A program made the position numbers and the translations under genes. 64,000 nt of DNA from Afipia sp. 1NLS2 (GTDB lineage: Bacteria; Pseudomonadota; Alphaproteobacteria; Rhizobiales; Xanthobacteraceae), in contig NZ_ADVZ01000001.1 of the NCBI RefSeq assembly GCF_000178995.1, positions 1,460,001 through 1,524,000 of the forward strand, given 5' to 3'. The notes under the pieces are model-generated. The model was not told the DNA's origin. It did no database searches and was given only the letters and a program-made list of their open reading frames with translations. This document shows positions 8,937 through 18,235 of this stretch, piece after piece; position 1 is the first letter of the stretch; each line of letters opens with the position of its first letter.

Positions 8937-10760
8937 ATGAACCTGCGTAATATCGCGATCATCGCGCACGTCGACCATGGCAAGACCACACTGGTGGACA
9001 AGCTGCTGCAGCAATCCGGCACCTACCGCGAGAATCAGCGGCAGGTCGAGCGCGCCATGGACTCCAACGACATCGAGCGCGAGCGTGGCATCACCATTCT
9101 TGCCAAGTGCACATCGGTGCATTGGGGCGAGACCCAGATCAACATCGTCGACACCCCCGGCCACGCCGATTTCGGCGGCGAGGTTGAGCGCATCCTCTCG
9201 ATGGTCGACGGCGTCATCGTGCTGGTCGACGCCGCCGAGGGTCCGATGCCGCAGACCAAGTTCGTGGTCGGCAAGGCGCTCAAGCTTGGCCTCAAGCCGA
9301 TCGTCGCCATCAACAAGGTGGATCGTCCTGACGCGCGCGTCACCGAAGTGCTCAACGAGGTGTTCGACCTGTTCGCAGCGCTCGATGCCACCGACGAGCA
9401 GCTCGACTTCCCGATCCTGTACGGCTCGGGCAAGCACGGCTGGATGGGCAACAGCGAAACCGAGAACGACAAGGGCATGAAGCCGTTGTTCGAACTGGTC
9501 ATCAAACATGTCGCGCCGCCGGTGGTTGAGGAAGGCCCGTTCCGCCTGCTCGGCACCATTCTCGAAGCCAACCCCTATCTCGGCCGCATCATCACCGGCC
9601 GCATCGCGTCGGGTTCGGTGAAGCCGAACCAGAACGTCAAGGTGCTGTCGCGCGACGGCAAGACGGTGGAAACCGGCCGCATCTCAAAAATTCTCGCGTT
9701 CCGTGGCCTCGAGCGCCAGCCGGTTGAGCTCGCCGAAGCCGGCGACATCGTTGCCATCGCGGGTCTGTCCAAGGGCACTGTCGCCGACACCTTCTGTGAT
9801 CCGACCGTAGAGATGCCGATCCAGGCGCAGCCGATCGATCCGCCGACCGTGTCGATGACCTTCATGGTCAACAACTCGCCGCTGGCGGGCACCGAAGGCG
9901 ACAAGGTCACGAGCCGCCTGATCCGTGACCGCCTGTTGCGCGAGGCCGAAGGCAACGTCGCGCTGCGCGTCGTCGAGGCTGCCGACAAGGATTCGATGGA
10001 AGTGTCCGGCCGTGGCGAATTGCAGCTCGCCATTCTGATCGAGAACATGCGCCGCGAAGGATTTGAGCTTTCCGTCTCGCGCCCGCGCGTGGTGCTGACC
10101 AAGGATGAGAACGGTCAGTTGCTGGAGCCGGTCGAAGAAGTCGTCATCGACGTCGACGAGGAATTCTCCGGCGTCGTCGTGCAGAAGATGAGCGAGCGGA
10201 AGGCCGAGCTGATCGAGATGCGGCCCTCCGGCGGCAATCGTTTGCGGCTGGTGTTCTACGCGCCGACCCGCGGCCTGATCGGCTACCAGAGCGAGCTTCT
10301 GACCGACACCCGTGGCACCGCGATCATGAACCGCCTGTTCCACAACTACCTGCCTTACAAGGGCGATATCCAGGGCCGCCGCAATGGCGTGCTGATCTCC
10401 AACGAGCAGGGCGAAGCCGTGGCCTACGCGATGTTCAAGCTGGAAGATCGCGGCCCGATGATGATCGAGCCCGGCTGGAAGGTCTACAAGGGCATGATCG
10501 TCGGCGAACACACGCGCGAGAACGATCTCGAGATCAACGTGCTCAAGGGCAAGCAGCTCACCAACATCCGCACCACCTCGAAGGACGAGGCCGTGCGCCT
10601 CACGCCGCCGATCAAGATGACGCTGGAAAAGGCGCTGTCCTATATCGAGGACGACGAACTGGTGGAGATCACGCCGAAGTCGATCCGGCTGCGCAAGCGC
10701 CACCTCGACCCGAACGAGCGCAAGCGCGCCGAGAAGCAGAAGGAAGCTCTCGCGAGCTGA
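8937..10760 (+). CDS. typA: ribosome-associated translational GTPase TypA/BipA
   Basis: A 607-residue translation-factor GTPase that binds the 70S ribosome and helps 50S assembly and stress or cold adaptation. It shows G1 AHVDHGKTT (near residue 10), the switch region RERGITI, DTPGHADF (G3), and NKVD (G4), followed by the EF-G-like domains and the TypA-specific C-terminal domain (GRRNGVLIS, YKGMIVGEH). Length matches the family. AGGA lies six bases before the ATG. The leader is unusually structured. A terminator follows at 10791-10815. Confidence 0.96.
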   Translation: MNLRNIAIIAHVDHGKTTLVDKLLQQSGTYRENQRQVERAMDSNDIERERGITILAKCTSVHWGETQINIVDTPGHADFGGEVERILSMVDGVIVLVDAAEGPMPQTKFVVGKALKLGLKPIVAINKVDRPDARVTEVLNEVFDLFAALDATDEQLDFPILYGSGKHGWMGNSETENDKGMKPLFELVIKHVAPPVVEEGPFRLLGTILEANPYLGRIITGRIASGSVKPNQNVKVLSRDGKTVETGRISKILAFRGLERQPVELAEAGDIVAIAGLSKGTVADTFCDPTVEMPIQAQPIDPPTVSMTFMVNNSPLAGTEGDKVTSRLIRDRLLREAEGNVALRVVEAADKDSMEVSGRGELQLAILIENMRREGFELSVSRPRVVLTKDENGQLLEPVEEVVIDVDEEFSGVVVQKMSERKAELIEMRPSGGNRLRLVFYAPTRGLIGYQSELLTDTRGTAIMNRLFHNYLPYKGDIQGRRNGVLISNEQGEAVAYAMFKLEDRGPMMIEPGWKVYKGMIVGEHTRENDLEINVLKGKQLTNIRTTSKDEAVRLTPPIKMTLEKALSYIEDDELVEITPKSIRLRKRHLDPNERKRAEKQKEALAS

Positions 10761-10790
10761 TCGCCTTCCTCACTGCGAATATTCCTGAAG

Positions 10791-10815
10791 TGCCCGGCCT
10801 TGTGCCGGGCATTTT
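10791..10815 (+). terminator. intrinsic terminator after typA
   Basis: TGCCCGGC (10791-10798) pairs with GCCGGGCA (10804-10811) across a 5-base loop and is followed by TTTT. It lies 30 bp after the typA stop and before the amine oxidase gene. Confidence 0.75.
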
Positions 10816-10853
10816 CGTCTCATACGTCCAGGGCATCTCACCGGTTCCGCCCC

Positions 10854-12104
10854 ATGTCACTTCCCTCTCATATCGATGTCGCGATCATCGGCGCAGGTGC
10901 GGCCGGGCTTGGCGCGGCGCATGCGTTGCAAGGCTCCGGCCAATCGACACTTGTTCTGGAAGCGAGGGACCGGATCGGCGGGCGCTCGCAGACCATTTCT
11001 CTCCCCAACAATGTGATCTTCGATGTCGGATGCGGCTGGCTGCATTCCGCCGACAAGAACCCGTTCGTGGCGATCGCGGAGAAACTCGGTTTCGCCATCA
11101 ACAGACATCGCCCGCCATGGCAGCAGCAGACCTTCGACGCCGGTTTCCCGCGCGCGGAGCGCGAGGACTTCATTGCTGCGATGAACGATTTCTTCGAGCG
11201 CGCAGAAGATGCCGCCGACAAATCCGACCGTCCGGCGAGCGATGTCCTCATTCCCGGCAATCGCTGGAACGCACAGATCGATGCGGTGTCGACCTACATC
11301 AACGGCTGCGAACTCGATCAGGTCTCGATCCACGACATGGCGGCGTATGAGGATACCGAGATCAACTGGCGTGTGGCCAAGGGTTACGGCGCGCTGATCG
11401 CGGCCTATGGCGCGGTCTGCAATCTCGCGCTCGGCACGCGCGTGACGCTGATCGATCATTCAGGCCCGCGTATCATACTGCACACTTCGCGCGGCACGCT
11501 CACCACCGACAAGGTGATCATCACGGTCTCGACCGATCTCCTGGCGCAGGAAAAAATCCGCTTCACGCCCGCGCTGCCCGACAAGGTGAATGCCGCTGCC
11601 GGGCTGCCGCTCGGGCTCGCCGACAAGGTCATGCTGGCGCTGGCGACGCCGGATGATCTGCCCGCCGACGGCAACCTGCGCGGACGCAGCGGCACTGTGA
11701 AAACCGGCGCCTATCATCTGCGGCCGCAGGGCATGGCGTGCATCGAGGGCTATTTCGGCGGCGCTTACGCGCGCGAGCTTGAGGATGCTGGCGACGGCGC
11801 GCTGGCGCAGGCGGCAATCGACGAGATCGCGGGCCTGCTCGGCAATGATTTTCGCAAGAAGCTGACGCCGCTGGCATCGTCGCGCTGGGCGCATGACGAA
11901 TTCGCGCGCGGCTCCTATTCGCACGCGCTGCCCGGACATGCGGGCGACCGCGCCGTGCTGGCGGCACCTGTCGATGGGCGATTGTTCTTCGCGGGCGAAG
12001 CCACCTCGCCGAATTTCTTCTCCACCGCCCACGGCGCGCTGGAAAGCGGCTTTCGCGCGGCGAAGGAAGTGATGACGGCTATCGCTTTATTGCGTTCGCG
12101 ATGA
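10854..12104 (+). CDS. FAD-dependent amine oxidase family protein
   Basis: A flavoprotein of the amine oxidase / NAD(P)-binding Rossmann class (416 residues from this start). The dinucleotide fold is at the N-terminus, IIGAGAAGLGAAHAL, then LEARDRIGGRS, the usual second FAD contact. The C-terminal FAD motif is FFAGEATSPNFFSTAHGALESG, which fits monoamine or polyamine oxidases. The substrate is unknown. I choose the ATG at 10854 because the Rossmann strand begins six residues later; an upstream ATG at 10800 lies inside the typA terminator. Its 3' end overlaps that of the convergent hydrolase gene by 26 bp. Confidence 0.85.
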   Translation: MSLPSHIDVAIIGAGAAGLGAAHALQGSGQSTLVLEARDRIGGRSQTISLPNNVIFDVGCGWLHSADKNPFVAIAEKLGFAINRHRPPWQQQTFDAGFPRAEREDFIAAMNDFFERAEDAADKSDRPASDVLIPGNRWNAQIDAVSTYINGCELDQVSIHDMAAYEDTEINWRVAKGYGALIAAYGAVCNLALGTRVTLIDHSGPRIILHTSRGTLTTDKVIITVSTDLLAQEKIRFTPALPDKVNAAAGLPLGLADKVMLALATPDDLPADGNLRGRSGTVKTGAYHLRPQGMACIEGYFGGAYARELEDAGDGALAQAAIDEIAGLLGNDFRKKLTPLASSRWAHDEFARGSYSHALPGHAGDRAVLAAPVDGRLFFAGEATSPNFFSTAHGALESGFRAAKEVMTAIALLRSR

Positions 12105-12942
12105 TCGAAGCGAGCAGCGCCGTGCTTCCGCTCTCCGCAAGCCAATGCCCTTCGCGCGCATGCGGCGGCAGAATCCTGAACGTCACGCGATCGCCGCCTG
12201 TGCGAAACGCATCCGCCATGCGCTTCGACAGCGCTGGTGAAAAATAGGAATCGTTCTCCGCCACCAGCCACGTCACCGGCACGCGCGCGTTTTGCCCGAG
12301 CGCCTTGCTTGCCGCGATCAGCTTGTCCGGTGCGCAGACTTCGTTAGGTCGGCCATGCGCATGTCCGCCACGGCCCGGCGCGAATGCGACGATCGTGGCA
12401 ATCTCGCGCGGATCGCGTTGCGCCAGCGCCAGCGCGCCGAAACCACCGGCTGAATGCCCCACGATCACGGCGCCATTTTTTCGCGCGAAGGATTGCGTGC
12501 GCAGAAAATCCAGCGCCATGCCGATCTCGCGGCCCGCGGCCTGCGCGGCACGAAGATAGTCCGGTGCATCGCAGCCGCCCTGGCCTTCGAGATAGGGACC
12601 ACCGGTTGCGCCATGGCCGGGCCGCTGCGGCACCAGCACCGCGAAGCCGCGCGCCACCAATGCCAAAGCGAGATGCACATAGTCCGGCTGCTGCATCCGT
12701 GCGCGCTGGATTTCGTTCTCGACCGACGCATGCGCGATGACCGCGACAGGGAATGGTCCTTCGCCTTGCGGGCGAAGCAGCAGCGCATGCGAGGCGATTG
12801 AGGCGTCTGGCGTCGGCACGCGCCACTCCTGCCGCCGTGCAGGCTCGCCTTCAGGCCCGGATGGGCCGAATGCGGGCGTCTGCGCGTTTGCCGCAACCGC
12901 CGCCACCGTCAGACCTGCAAGCAATACCGCCCGTGTGATCAT
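12079..12942 (-). CDS. secreted alpha/beta hydrolase (dienelactone hydrolase-like)
   Basis: A 287-residue protein with a signal peptide ending near AANAQT (about 21). The fold is an alpha/beta hydrolase: the nucleophile elbow is GHSAGG (about residue 163), an acidic residue candidate is in LVAENDSYF, and the catalytic histidine is probably in the REGHWLAE segment near the C-terminus. It resembles periplasmic dienelactone hydrolase or prolyl oligopeptidase-type proteins. The substrate is unknown. It stands alone on the minus strand and converges on the amine oxidase gene with a 26-bp overlap. Confidence 0.8.
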   Translation of the reverse strand: MITRAVLLAGLTVAAVAANAQTPAFGPSGPEGEPARRQEWRVPTPDASIASHALLLRPQGEGPFPVAVIAHASVENEIQRARMQQPDYVHLALALVARGFAVLVPQRPGHGATGGPYLEGQGGCDAPDYLRAAQAAGREIGMALDFLRTQSFARKNGAVIVGHSAGGFGALALAQRDPREIATIVAFAPGRGGHAHGRPNEVCAPDKLIAASKALGQNARVPVTWLVAENDSYFSPALSKRMADAFRTGGDRVTFRILPPHAREGHWLAESGSTALLASIIANAIKR

Positions 12943-13069
12943 GCGCTCCGCCCTGCCGCACTATCGGATTTGCGGCGCGGCGCGCCAAGCCGCCGGTCCA
13001 ATCGCTTCACCGGCAACAGTGTCCTGTTTCGAGACACGTCACGGGGGCGTGGTGCAAAAACCCCACATG

Positions 13070-13085
13070 TTAACCGATAATTAAC
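13070..13085. promoter_or_regulatory. CtrA-type binding box
   Basis: TTAA at 13070-13073 and TTAAC at 13081-13085 are spaced by seven bases, matching the full CtrA consensus TTAA-N7-TTAAC known from Caulobacter and other Alphaproteobacteria. It ends 43 bp before the GNAT gene. Occupancy is not shown. Confidence 0.5.
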
Positions 13086-13128
13086 GATAGACCTTGTCGA
13101 GCGCCCGGCGAGTTGCTTTGATTATCTT

Positions 13129-13638
13129 ATGAGCACGATCCTGATCGAAGTCCGGCCAGCCCGGACGGCTGACGCGGCCGAGATTGCTGCCACCCATGAC
13201 GAGGCGTGGCGCTCGGCCTATCAGGGCATTATTCCCGGCGCGGAACTGGAAAAGCTCATCAACCGGCGCGGCCCGCAATGGTGGAACGGCGCCATCCGCA
13301 AGGGCAGCCGCGTCAGCGTGCTGTCGTTCGGCGACAAGATCGCGGGCTATGCGAATTATGGCCGCAACCGTGCCCGCAGCCTGCATTTCGACGGCGAAAT
13401 CTACGAATTGTACCTGCGCCCGGAATTTCAGGGGCTGGGCTTCGGCCGCCGCCTGTTCTCCGCTGCCAAGCGCGACCTGACCCAGAGCGGGCTGAAAAGC
13501 ATGGTGATCTGGGCGCTGTCGGACAACGATCCGGCGGTCGGCTTCTACCAGAGCCTCGGCGGCCGCATGGTGGCGCGTTCCTCGGAACAGTTCGGCGCCA
13601 AGGCGCTCGACAAGGTGGCCTTCGCCTGGGGCAACTGA
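13129..13638 (+). CDS. GNAT-family N-acetyltransferase
   Basis: A 169-residue acetyltransferase of the GNAT superfamily, which transfers acetyl from acetyl-CoA to an amine. The fold begins at IEVRPARTADAAEIA; the acetyl-CoA loop is the R/Q-x-x-G-x-G/A motif in EFQGLGFGRRLF (about residues 103-114); the C-terminal strand is MVIWALSDNDPAVGFYQSLGG. The acceptor cannot be predicted. A CtrA-type box lies just upstream. The next gene, ppa, follows after 87 bp with its own ribosome site. Confidence 0.88.
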   Translation: MSTILIEVRPARTADAAEIAATHDEAWRSAYQGIIPGAELEKLINRRGPQWWNGAIRKGSRVSVLSFGDKIAGYANYGRNRARSLHFDGEIYELYLRPEFQGLGFGRRLFSAAKRDLTQSGLKSMVIWALSDNDPAVGFYQSLGGRMVARSSEQFGAKALDKVAFAWGN

Positions 13639-13725
13639 GCGCCATTTCCCTCGCCCGCAAAAACGACTAAACAGCGCCCATCGGCTGCGCCGTTCGCGGC
13701 CTTTATTCCTAATCCAAGGTTATCC

Positions 13726-14262
13726 ATGAATATCGACGCCATTTCGGTGGGTGCCAACCCGCCGCACGAAGTCAATGTCATCATCGAAGTTCCGATCGGC
13801 GGCGAGCCGATCAAATACGAACTCGACAAAACCGCAGGCACGCTGGTGGTCGATCGCTTCCTGCACACCGCGATGCGCTACCCCGGCAATTACGGCTTCA
13901 TCCCGCACACGCTGTCCGAGGATGGCGATCCGTGCGACGTGATCATCACCAACACCCGCGCCATCGTGCCGGGCGCGGTGATGGCGGTACGCCCCGTCGG
14001 CGTGCTCTTGATGGAAGACGAGGCTGGTGGCGACGAGAAGATTGTCGCGGTGCCGGTACCGAGGCTGACCAAGCGCTACAATCGCATCAAGACCTACAGC
14101 GATCTGCCGGAAATCACGCTGGAGCAGATCCAGCACTTCTTCGAACACTACAAGGATCTCGAGCCCGGCAAATGGGTGAAGATCGTGCGCTGGGGCGGCG
14201 CGGAAGAAGCGCAGAAGCTCATTCTCGAAGGCATTGCCCGCGCCAAGAACGAGAAGAAGTAA
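13726..14262 (+). CDS. ppa: inorganic pyrophosphatase
   Basis: A family I soluble pyrophosphatase (178 residues) that hydrolyses PPi to two phosphates and so drives biosynthetic reactions. Conserved segments: [18 protein letters not shown] near the start, [13 protein letters not shown], then the metal-binding signature DGDPCDVI (about residues 66-73) and [14 protein letters not shown] stands upstream of the ATG. It converges on folD across a hairpin at 14275-14301. Confidence 0.95.
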   Translation: MNIDAISVGANPPHEVNVIIEVPIGGEPIKYELDKTAGTLVVDRFLHTAMRYPGNYGFIPHTLSEDGDPCDVIITNTRAIVPGAVMAVRPVGVLLMEDEAGGDEKIVAVPVPRLTKRYNRIKTYSDLPEITLEQIQHFFEHYKDLEPGKWVKIVRWGGAEEAQKLILEGIARAKNEKK

Positions 14263-14274
14263 AAGAAACTATGT

Positions 14275-14301
14275 GAAGCCTGCGGTCAGACCGCAGGCTT
14301 C
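14275..14301 (-). terminator. 12-bp hairpin between ppa and folD, containing the folD stop
   Basis: GAAGCCTGCGGT (14275-14286) pairs perfectly with ACCGCAGGCTTC (14290-14301) around a 3-base CAG loop. The stop codon of folD (14288-14286) lies in the loop and arm. On the minus strand the stem is followed by a T-rich tract, so it fits a folD terminator. On the plus strand there is no T-run. Confidence 0.7.
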
Positions 14302-15170
14302 GGCAGCTTGTGGATAGCGCAGGCCGCGCGCACGGTGTTGACCAAGAGGCACGCCACCGTCATCTGGCCGACGCCACCCGGCACCGGCGTCACCGCGCCC
14401 GCCACCTCCATCGCCTCGGCATAGGCGACGTCACCCACAAGACGACTCTTGCCGCCTTCGCCCGGCAGCCGATTGATGCCGACATCGATCACCGTCGCGC
14501 CCGGCTTGATCCAGTCGCGCTTCACCATTTCCGGACGCCCAACGGCGGCGAACACCAGATCGGCCTGGCGGCACAACGCGGGCAGATCGCGGGTGCGCGA
14601 ATGCGCAATGGTCACCGTCGCGTTTTCATTGAGCAGCAACTGCACCAAGGGACGACCCACGAGATTGGAGCGGCCGAGCACGATGGCGTTCATGCCTTCG
14701 AGCGAGGCATGTACGGTCTTGGCGAGAATGATGCAGCCGAGCGGCGTGCACGGCGTCAGCGCCGAGAGCCCGCTCGCGAGCCGCCCGGCATTGACCGGGT
14801 GCAATCCATCCACGTCCTTCGCCGGATCGATGGCATTGACGATGGTGTTGGCGTCCAGCCCCTTGGGCAATGGCAACTGCACCAGGATGCCGTGAACACT
14901 TGGATCGCGGTTGAGTTTGTCGATCAGCGCCAGCACATCGGCCTGCGGCGTGTCGGCGGACAATTTGTGCTCGAACGAGTTCATCCCGGCAGCGTGGGTC
15001 TGTTTGGTCTTGCTGCCGACATAGACCTCGCTTGCCGGATCGTTGCCGATCAACACCACGGCGAGACCGGGCGTGAGATTGTGATAGCGCTTCAGCTGCG
15101 CCACTTCCGCCGCCACGTCCTCGCGCAGCTTCGCCGCAATCACCTTTCCGTCGATCACACTGGCCGGCAT
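14286..15170 (-). CDS. folD: bifunctional 5,10-methylene-THF dehydrogenase / methenyl-THF cyclohydrolase
   Basis: FolD interconverts 5,10-methylene-, methenyl- and 10-formyl-tetrahydrofolate, supplying one-carbon units for purines (compare purH at 37.8 kb). The 294-residue protein contains the YVGSKTK segment with the catalytic lysine (about residue 56), the substrate loop VQLPLPKGL, and the NADP-binding region [13 protein letters not shown] and [10 protein letters not shown]. Length is typical. It is followed on the minus strand by its own terminator hairpin. Two small genes (DUF167, YggT) lie upstream on the same strand with short gaps and probably share its transcript. Confidence 0.96.
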   Translation of the reverse strand: MPASVIDGKVIAAKLREDVAAEVAQLKRYHNLTPGLAVVLIGNDPASEVYVGSKTKQTHAAGMNSFEHKLSADTPQADVLALIDKLNRDPSVHGILVQLPLPKGLDANTIVNAIDPAKDVDGLHPVNAGRLASGLSALTPCTPLGCIILAKTVHASLEGMNAIVLGRSNLVGRPLVQLLLNENATVTIAHSRTRDLPALCRQADLVFAAVGRPEMVKRDWIKPGATVIDVGINRLPGEGGKSRLVGDVAYAEAMEVAGAVTPVPGGVGQMTVACLLVNTVRAACAIHKLPKPAV

Positions 15171-15180
15171 CGATGTCCTT

Positions 15181-15507
15181 TCAATCCTTGTCGGTTGCGG
15201 CGGTTGCAGCCTTCAGGGCCTCGCCGAGTTGTTTGGGGTCGCCCTCGATCGTCAGTTGCTTGACGCGCGAGGTCACGCCGGAGGCGACGCGCACCTTGCT
15301 TTTCGGAACGCGGAGCAATTCTGCGAAAAGCTCGGTCACCGCGCGGTTGGCTTCGCCGCCTTCCGCCGCCACCCGCACGCGAACCTTGACGACGGACTTG
15401 CCGTTGGCGAGTTCTTCGATGCCATCCACCGCGTCGCGCCCGCCGCGTGGCGTCACCCGCACCGCAACCATGACGCCGTGCGCCGCATAGCGCCAGGGAT
15501 CCGTCAT
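15181..15507 (-). CDS. DUF167 (YggU) family protein
   Basis: A 108-residue protein of the DUF167/YggU family; role unknown. The family core is [15 protein letters not shown] near the N-terminus, [26 protein letters not shown] with the conserved EGxAN step, and [16 protein letters not shown]. It lies 10 bp upstream of folD and 24 bp after YggT, in the conserved yggT-yggU order seen in many bacteria, so the three are likely one operon. Confidence 0.88.
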   Translation of the reverse strand: MTDPWRYAAHGVMVAVRVTPRGGRDAVDGIEELANGKSVVKVRVRVAAEGGEANRAVTELFAELLRVPKSKVRVASGVTSRVKQLTIEGDPKQLGEALKAATAATDKD

Positions 15508-15531
15508 AGGTCGGCCATCGCCCGCTAACGA

Positions 15532-15822
15532 TCAGATCACGTTCGGGTAGATGTAATAGGTGATGACCCGCTGGAGAAACATGATGATGAGGATGACGAT
15601 GATTGGCGAGATATCGAGGCCGCCGAAATTCGGCATCATGTTCCGGATCGGCCGCAGCACCGGCTCGGTGATCTTGTAGAGAAATTCCGCGACCGAGGCG
15701 ACGAACTGGTTTCGCGTATTCACGACGTTGAATGCGATCAGCCAGGAGAGGACGGCGGAGGCGATCAGCAGCCAGACGTAAAGGTCGAGAACGATAAGGA
15801 CGATATCGAGAACGGCGCGCAT
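15532..15822 (-). CDS. YggT family membrane protein
   Basis: A 96-residue integral membrane protein of the YggT family, with two hydrophobic segments (about 2-28 and 66-92) and the family motif TEPVLRPIRNMMPNFGGLDISPI between them. I start at the ATG 15822, where the family's own N-terminus (MRAVLDIV) begins; the open frame continues upstream to 16029 without conservation and runs into the region of tRNA-Ala. YggT relatives are linked to cell-envelope or osmotic functions without a settled mechanism. Confidence 0.88.
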   Translation of the reverse strand: MRAVLDIVLIVLDLYVWLLIASAVLSWLIAFNVVNTRNQFVASVAEFLYKITEPVLRPIRNMMPNFGGLDISPIIVILIIMFLQRVITYYIYPNVI

Positions 15823-16021
15823 GGCGAGTTTTCCAGTTGAAGGCTCCTCATATCGCCTCAGGGGGAACCAAACAAGAGAGCTGGAAGGCCCTGCGCCGGT
15901 CCGTGCCACGGCCTTAAATGTGGTCTTTTCAGCCAGATCGGAAGCCCGACCGGAGTTCTTGACTTGGGGTTGGCCCGGACTGTAAATGGCGCCCGTTGCC
16001 GGGTTCGACCCACCGGCCGAC

Positions 16022-16097
<76 letters not shown>

Positions 16098-16203
16098 ATT
16101 CCCTTCCTCCTTCCAGATTGATCCGCGCCGGTATCGCCCTGCCTCGCGCCGATGCCGTTTGTCTGGCATCCTGCGCCGGACTTGCCGCACAATGGAGGTT
16201 GCC

Positions 16204-17421
16204 TTGCCGATCGAGCGTTTCCAGTTTCCGGGCGCGGAGGGGCAGCTTCTGTCCGCCGCGCTCGACAGGCCCGAAGGCACGCCCCGCGCCACCGCGCTGT
16301 TCGCTCACTGTTTTACCTGCAGCAAGGACAATCTTGCGGCGAGCCGCATTGCCGGCGAGCTGGTGCGGCGCGGCTTCGCGGTGCTGCGGTTCGACTTCAC
16401 CGGCCTCGGCAACAGCGAGGGCGAATTCGCCAACACGCATTTCTCATCCAACGTCGCGGACCTGATCCGGGCGGCCGACCATCTGCGCGCGGAGCATCAC
16501 GCGCCCGCTTTGCTGATCGGCCACAGTCTCGGCGGCGCGGCCGTACTGGCGGCGGCGGAACGGATCCCGGAAGCGAAGGCCGTCGTCACCATCGCAGCAC
16601 CCTCCGATCCCGCTCATGTCGCCGGGCTGTTCAAGGACCACATCGAGGCCATCCGTGCCGAAGGCGAAGCGGAGGTGTCTCTCGCCGGACGTCCTTTCAA
16701 AATCCGGCGCAGCTTCCTTGACGATGTCGCAAGCCAAAACCTCGCCAATCACATCGCCAACCTCAAGCGCGCGCTGCTGATCTTCCATGCGCCGACCGAC
16801 GACACGGTCGGCATCGAGAACGCCACGCAGATTTTCGTCGCGGCCAAGCATCCCAAGAGCTTCATCTCGCTCGCCGGGGCGGACCATCTGCTGACCAAGC
16901 GGGAAGATGCGCTCTACGTCGCCGACATGGTGGCGGCGTGGGCGGAACGCTACCTCGACGCCGCGCCGGTGATCACGGAATCGCTTGCGGACAAGGAAGG
17001 CGTCACCGTGCAGGAAACCGGCGAAGGCCGCTTCCAGCAGCTTGTCACGGCCGGCCGTCATACGCTCATCGCCGATGAACCGGTGGGCGTGGGCGGCCTC
17101 GACAGCGGCCCCGGCCCTTACGACCTGCTGCTTGCAGGGTTAGGCGCCTGCACCTCGATGACGATGCGGATGTATGCCGAGCGTAAGGCGCTGCCGCTCG
17201 ATCGCGTCACCGTGAAACTCAAACATTCGCGCATCTACGCCAAGGACTGCGCGGACTGCGAAACCAGGGACGGCATGATCAGCCGGATCGAGCGTGTCAT
17301 CACCATCGAGGGCGCGCTCGATGGCGAACAGCGCGGCAAACTGATGGAGATCGCCGATAAATGTCCGGTGCATCGCACGCTGACATCGGAGATCGATATC
17401 GTCACAACCGCAGCCGATTGA
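16204..17421 (+). CDS. alpha/beta hydrolase - OsmC fusion protein
   Basis: A two-domain protein. The first about 255 residues are an alpha/beta hydrolase with the nucleophile GHSLGG and a DDTVGIENA acidic segment. From about residue 275 an OsmC/Ohr-like domain follows, with [27 protein letters not shown] carrying one redox cysteine and the second in [10 protein letters not shown]. OsmC proteins reduce organic hydroperoxides through this cysteine pair. The hydrolase domain might release lipid hydroperoxides, which is inference. The start is uncertain: I prefer the TTG at 16204 because GGAGG lies five bases upstream; the in-frame ATG at 16192 would hold that ribosome site inside its own codons. 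It converges on an SDR gene with a 3-bp gap. Confidence 0.85.
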   Translation: MPIERFQFPGAEGQLLSAALDRPEGTPRATALFAHCFTCSKDNLAASRIAGELVRRGFAVLRFDFTGLGNSEGEFANTHFSSNVADLIRAADHLRAEHHAPALLIGHSLGGAAVLAAAERIPEAKAVVTIAAPSDPAHVAGLFKDHIEAIRAEGEAEVSLAGRPFKIRRSFLDDVASQNLANHIANLKRALLIFHAPTDDTVGIENATQIFVAAKHPKSFISLAGADHLLTKREDALYVADMVAAWAERYLDAAPVITESLADKEGVTVQETGEGRFQQLVTAGRHTLIADEPVGVGGLDSGPGPYDLLLAGLGACTSMTMRMYAERKALPLDRVTVKLKHSRIYAKDCADCETRDGMISRIERVITIEGALDGEQRGKLMEIADKCPVHRTLTSEIDIVTTAAD

Positions 17422-17424
17422 ATC

Positions 17425-18204
17425 TTAGCGGTGGCGTTGCTGCACTTTCGCGACCGCCGCCAGCACCCATGCGCGCGGAACAAACCGCAGCAACAGCGGG
17501 ATACTGCGAACAGCGAAGCCTGGCAGCACCACCCGCCGGTTCGCCATCAAACCCTCATATCCGGCACGGGCAACATCAACGGCCGACACCTTCAGCAGTT
17601 TCGAATCCATTCCCGGAACGAATCCGGCGCGCGACTGGAATTCGGTCGGCACCGGACCCGGACATAAAGCTGTGACGCGCACACCGCTCTTGTGCAGTTC
17701 GGCCCGCATCGCCTCGGTGAAAGAGAGTACGAACGCCTTGGTCGCGTAATACACCGCCATCCCCGGTCCCGGCAGGAAAGCCGCGATCGATGCGACATTC
17801 AGAATGCCGCCGCGATGACGGATGATGCTGTCGGCAAAGCGCAGCGTGAGATCGGTCAGCGCGCGGACGTTGAGGTCGATCATCTCAAGCTGCTGCGCGC
17901 GATCGAGCGTCAGCGCCGCTCCCGCCAGCCCGAAGCCCGCATTGTTGACGAGAATTTCCACTTCGAAACCGAGCGCCGCGACGTCTTCCACCAGCCGCGC
18001 GATGGCGCCTTCCGCCGCAAGATCGCAGGCGATGGCGATCGGCTTCTTGGCTCCGGTGGCCGCAACAATTTCCGCCAACTCCGAGAGCCGGTCTGCCCGG
18101 CGCGCGACCAGCACGCAGGTGTGCCCTTTCGCGGCAAAGATGCGCGTCAACTCAAGCCCAATGCCGGACGACGCCCCGGTAATCAATGTCACGCGCTCGG
18201 CCAT
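17425..18204 (-). CDS. SDR-family short-chain dehydrogenase
   Basis: A 259-residue classical short-chain dehydrogenase/reductase. Visible motifs are the NAD(P) loop TGASSGIG (10-17), NNAG (about 87-90), the catalytic Ser in LNVASIAAF, and Tyr-x-x-x-Lys in YYATKAF. Basic residues after the second strand (VARRADR) suggest NADPH. The C-terminus is hydrophobic (SIPLLLRFVPRAWVLAAVAKV), as in SDRs of the DltE/YqjQ group that touch membranes. The substrate is not predictable. Confidence 0.87.
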   Translation of the reverse strand: MAERVTLITGASSGIGLELTRIFAAKGHTCVLVARRADRLSELAEIVAATGAKKPIAIACDLAAEGAIARLVEDVAALGFEVEILVNNAGFGLAGAALTLDRAQQLEMIDLNVRALTDLTLRFADSIIRHRGGILNVASIAAFLPGPGMAVYYATKAFVLSFTEAMRAELHKSGVRVTALCPGPVPTEFQSRAGFVPGMDSKLLKVSAVDVARAGYEGLMANRRVVLPGFAVRSIPLLLRFVPRAWVLAAVAKVQQRHR

Positions 18205-18235
18205 CCGGACTTCCGCCTGTCAGGGGTAAACAGGG

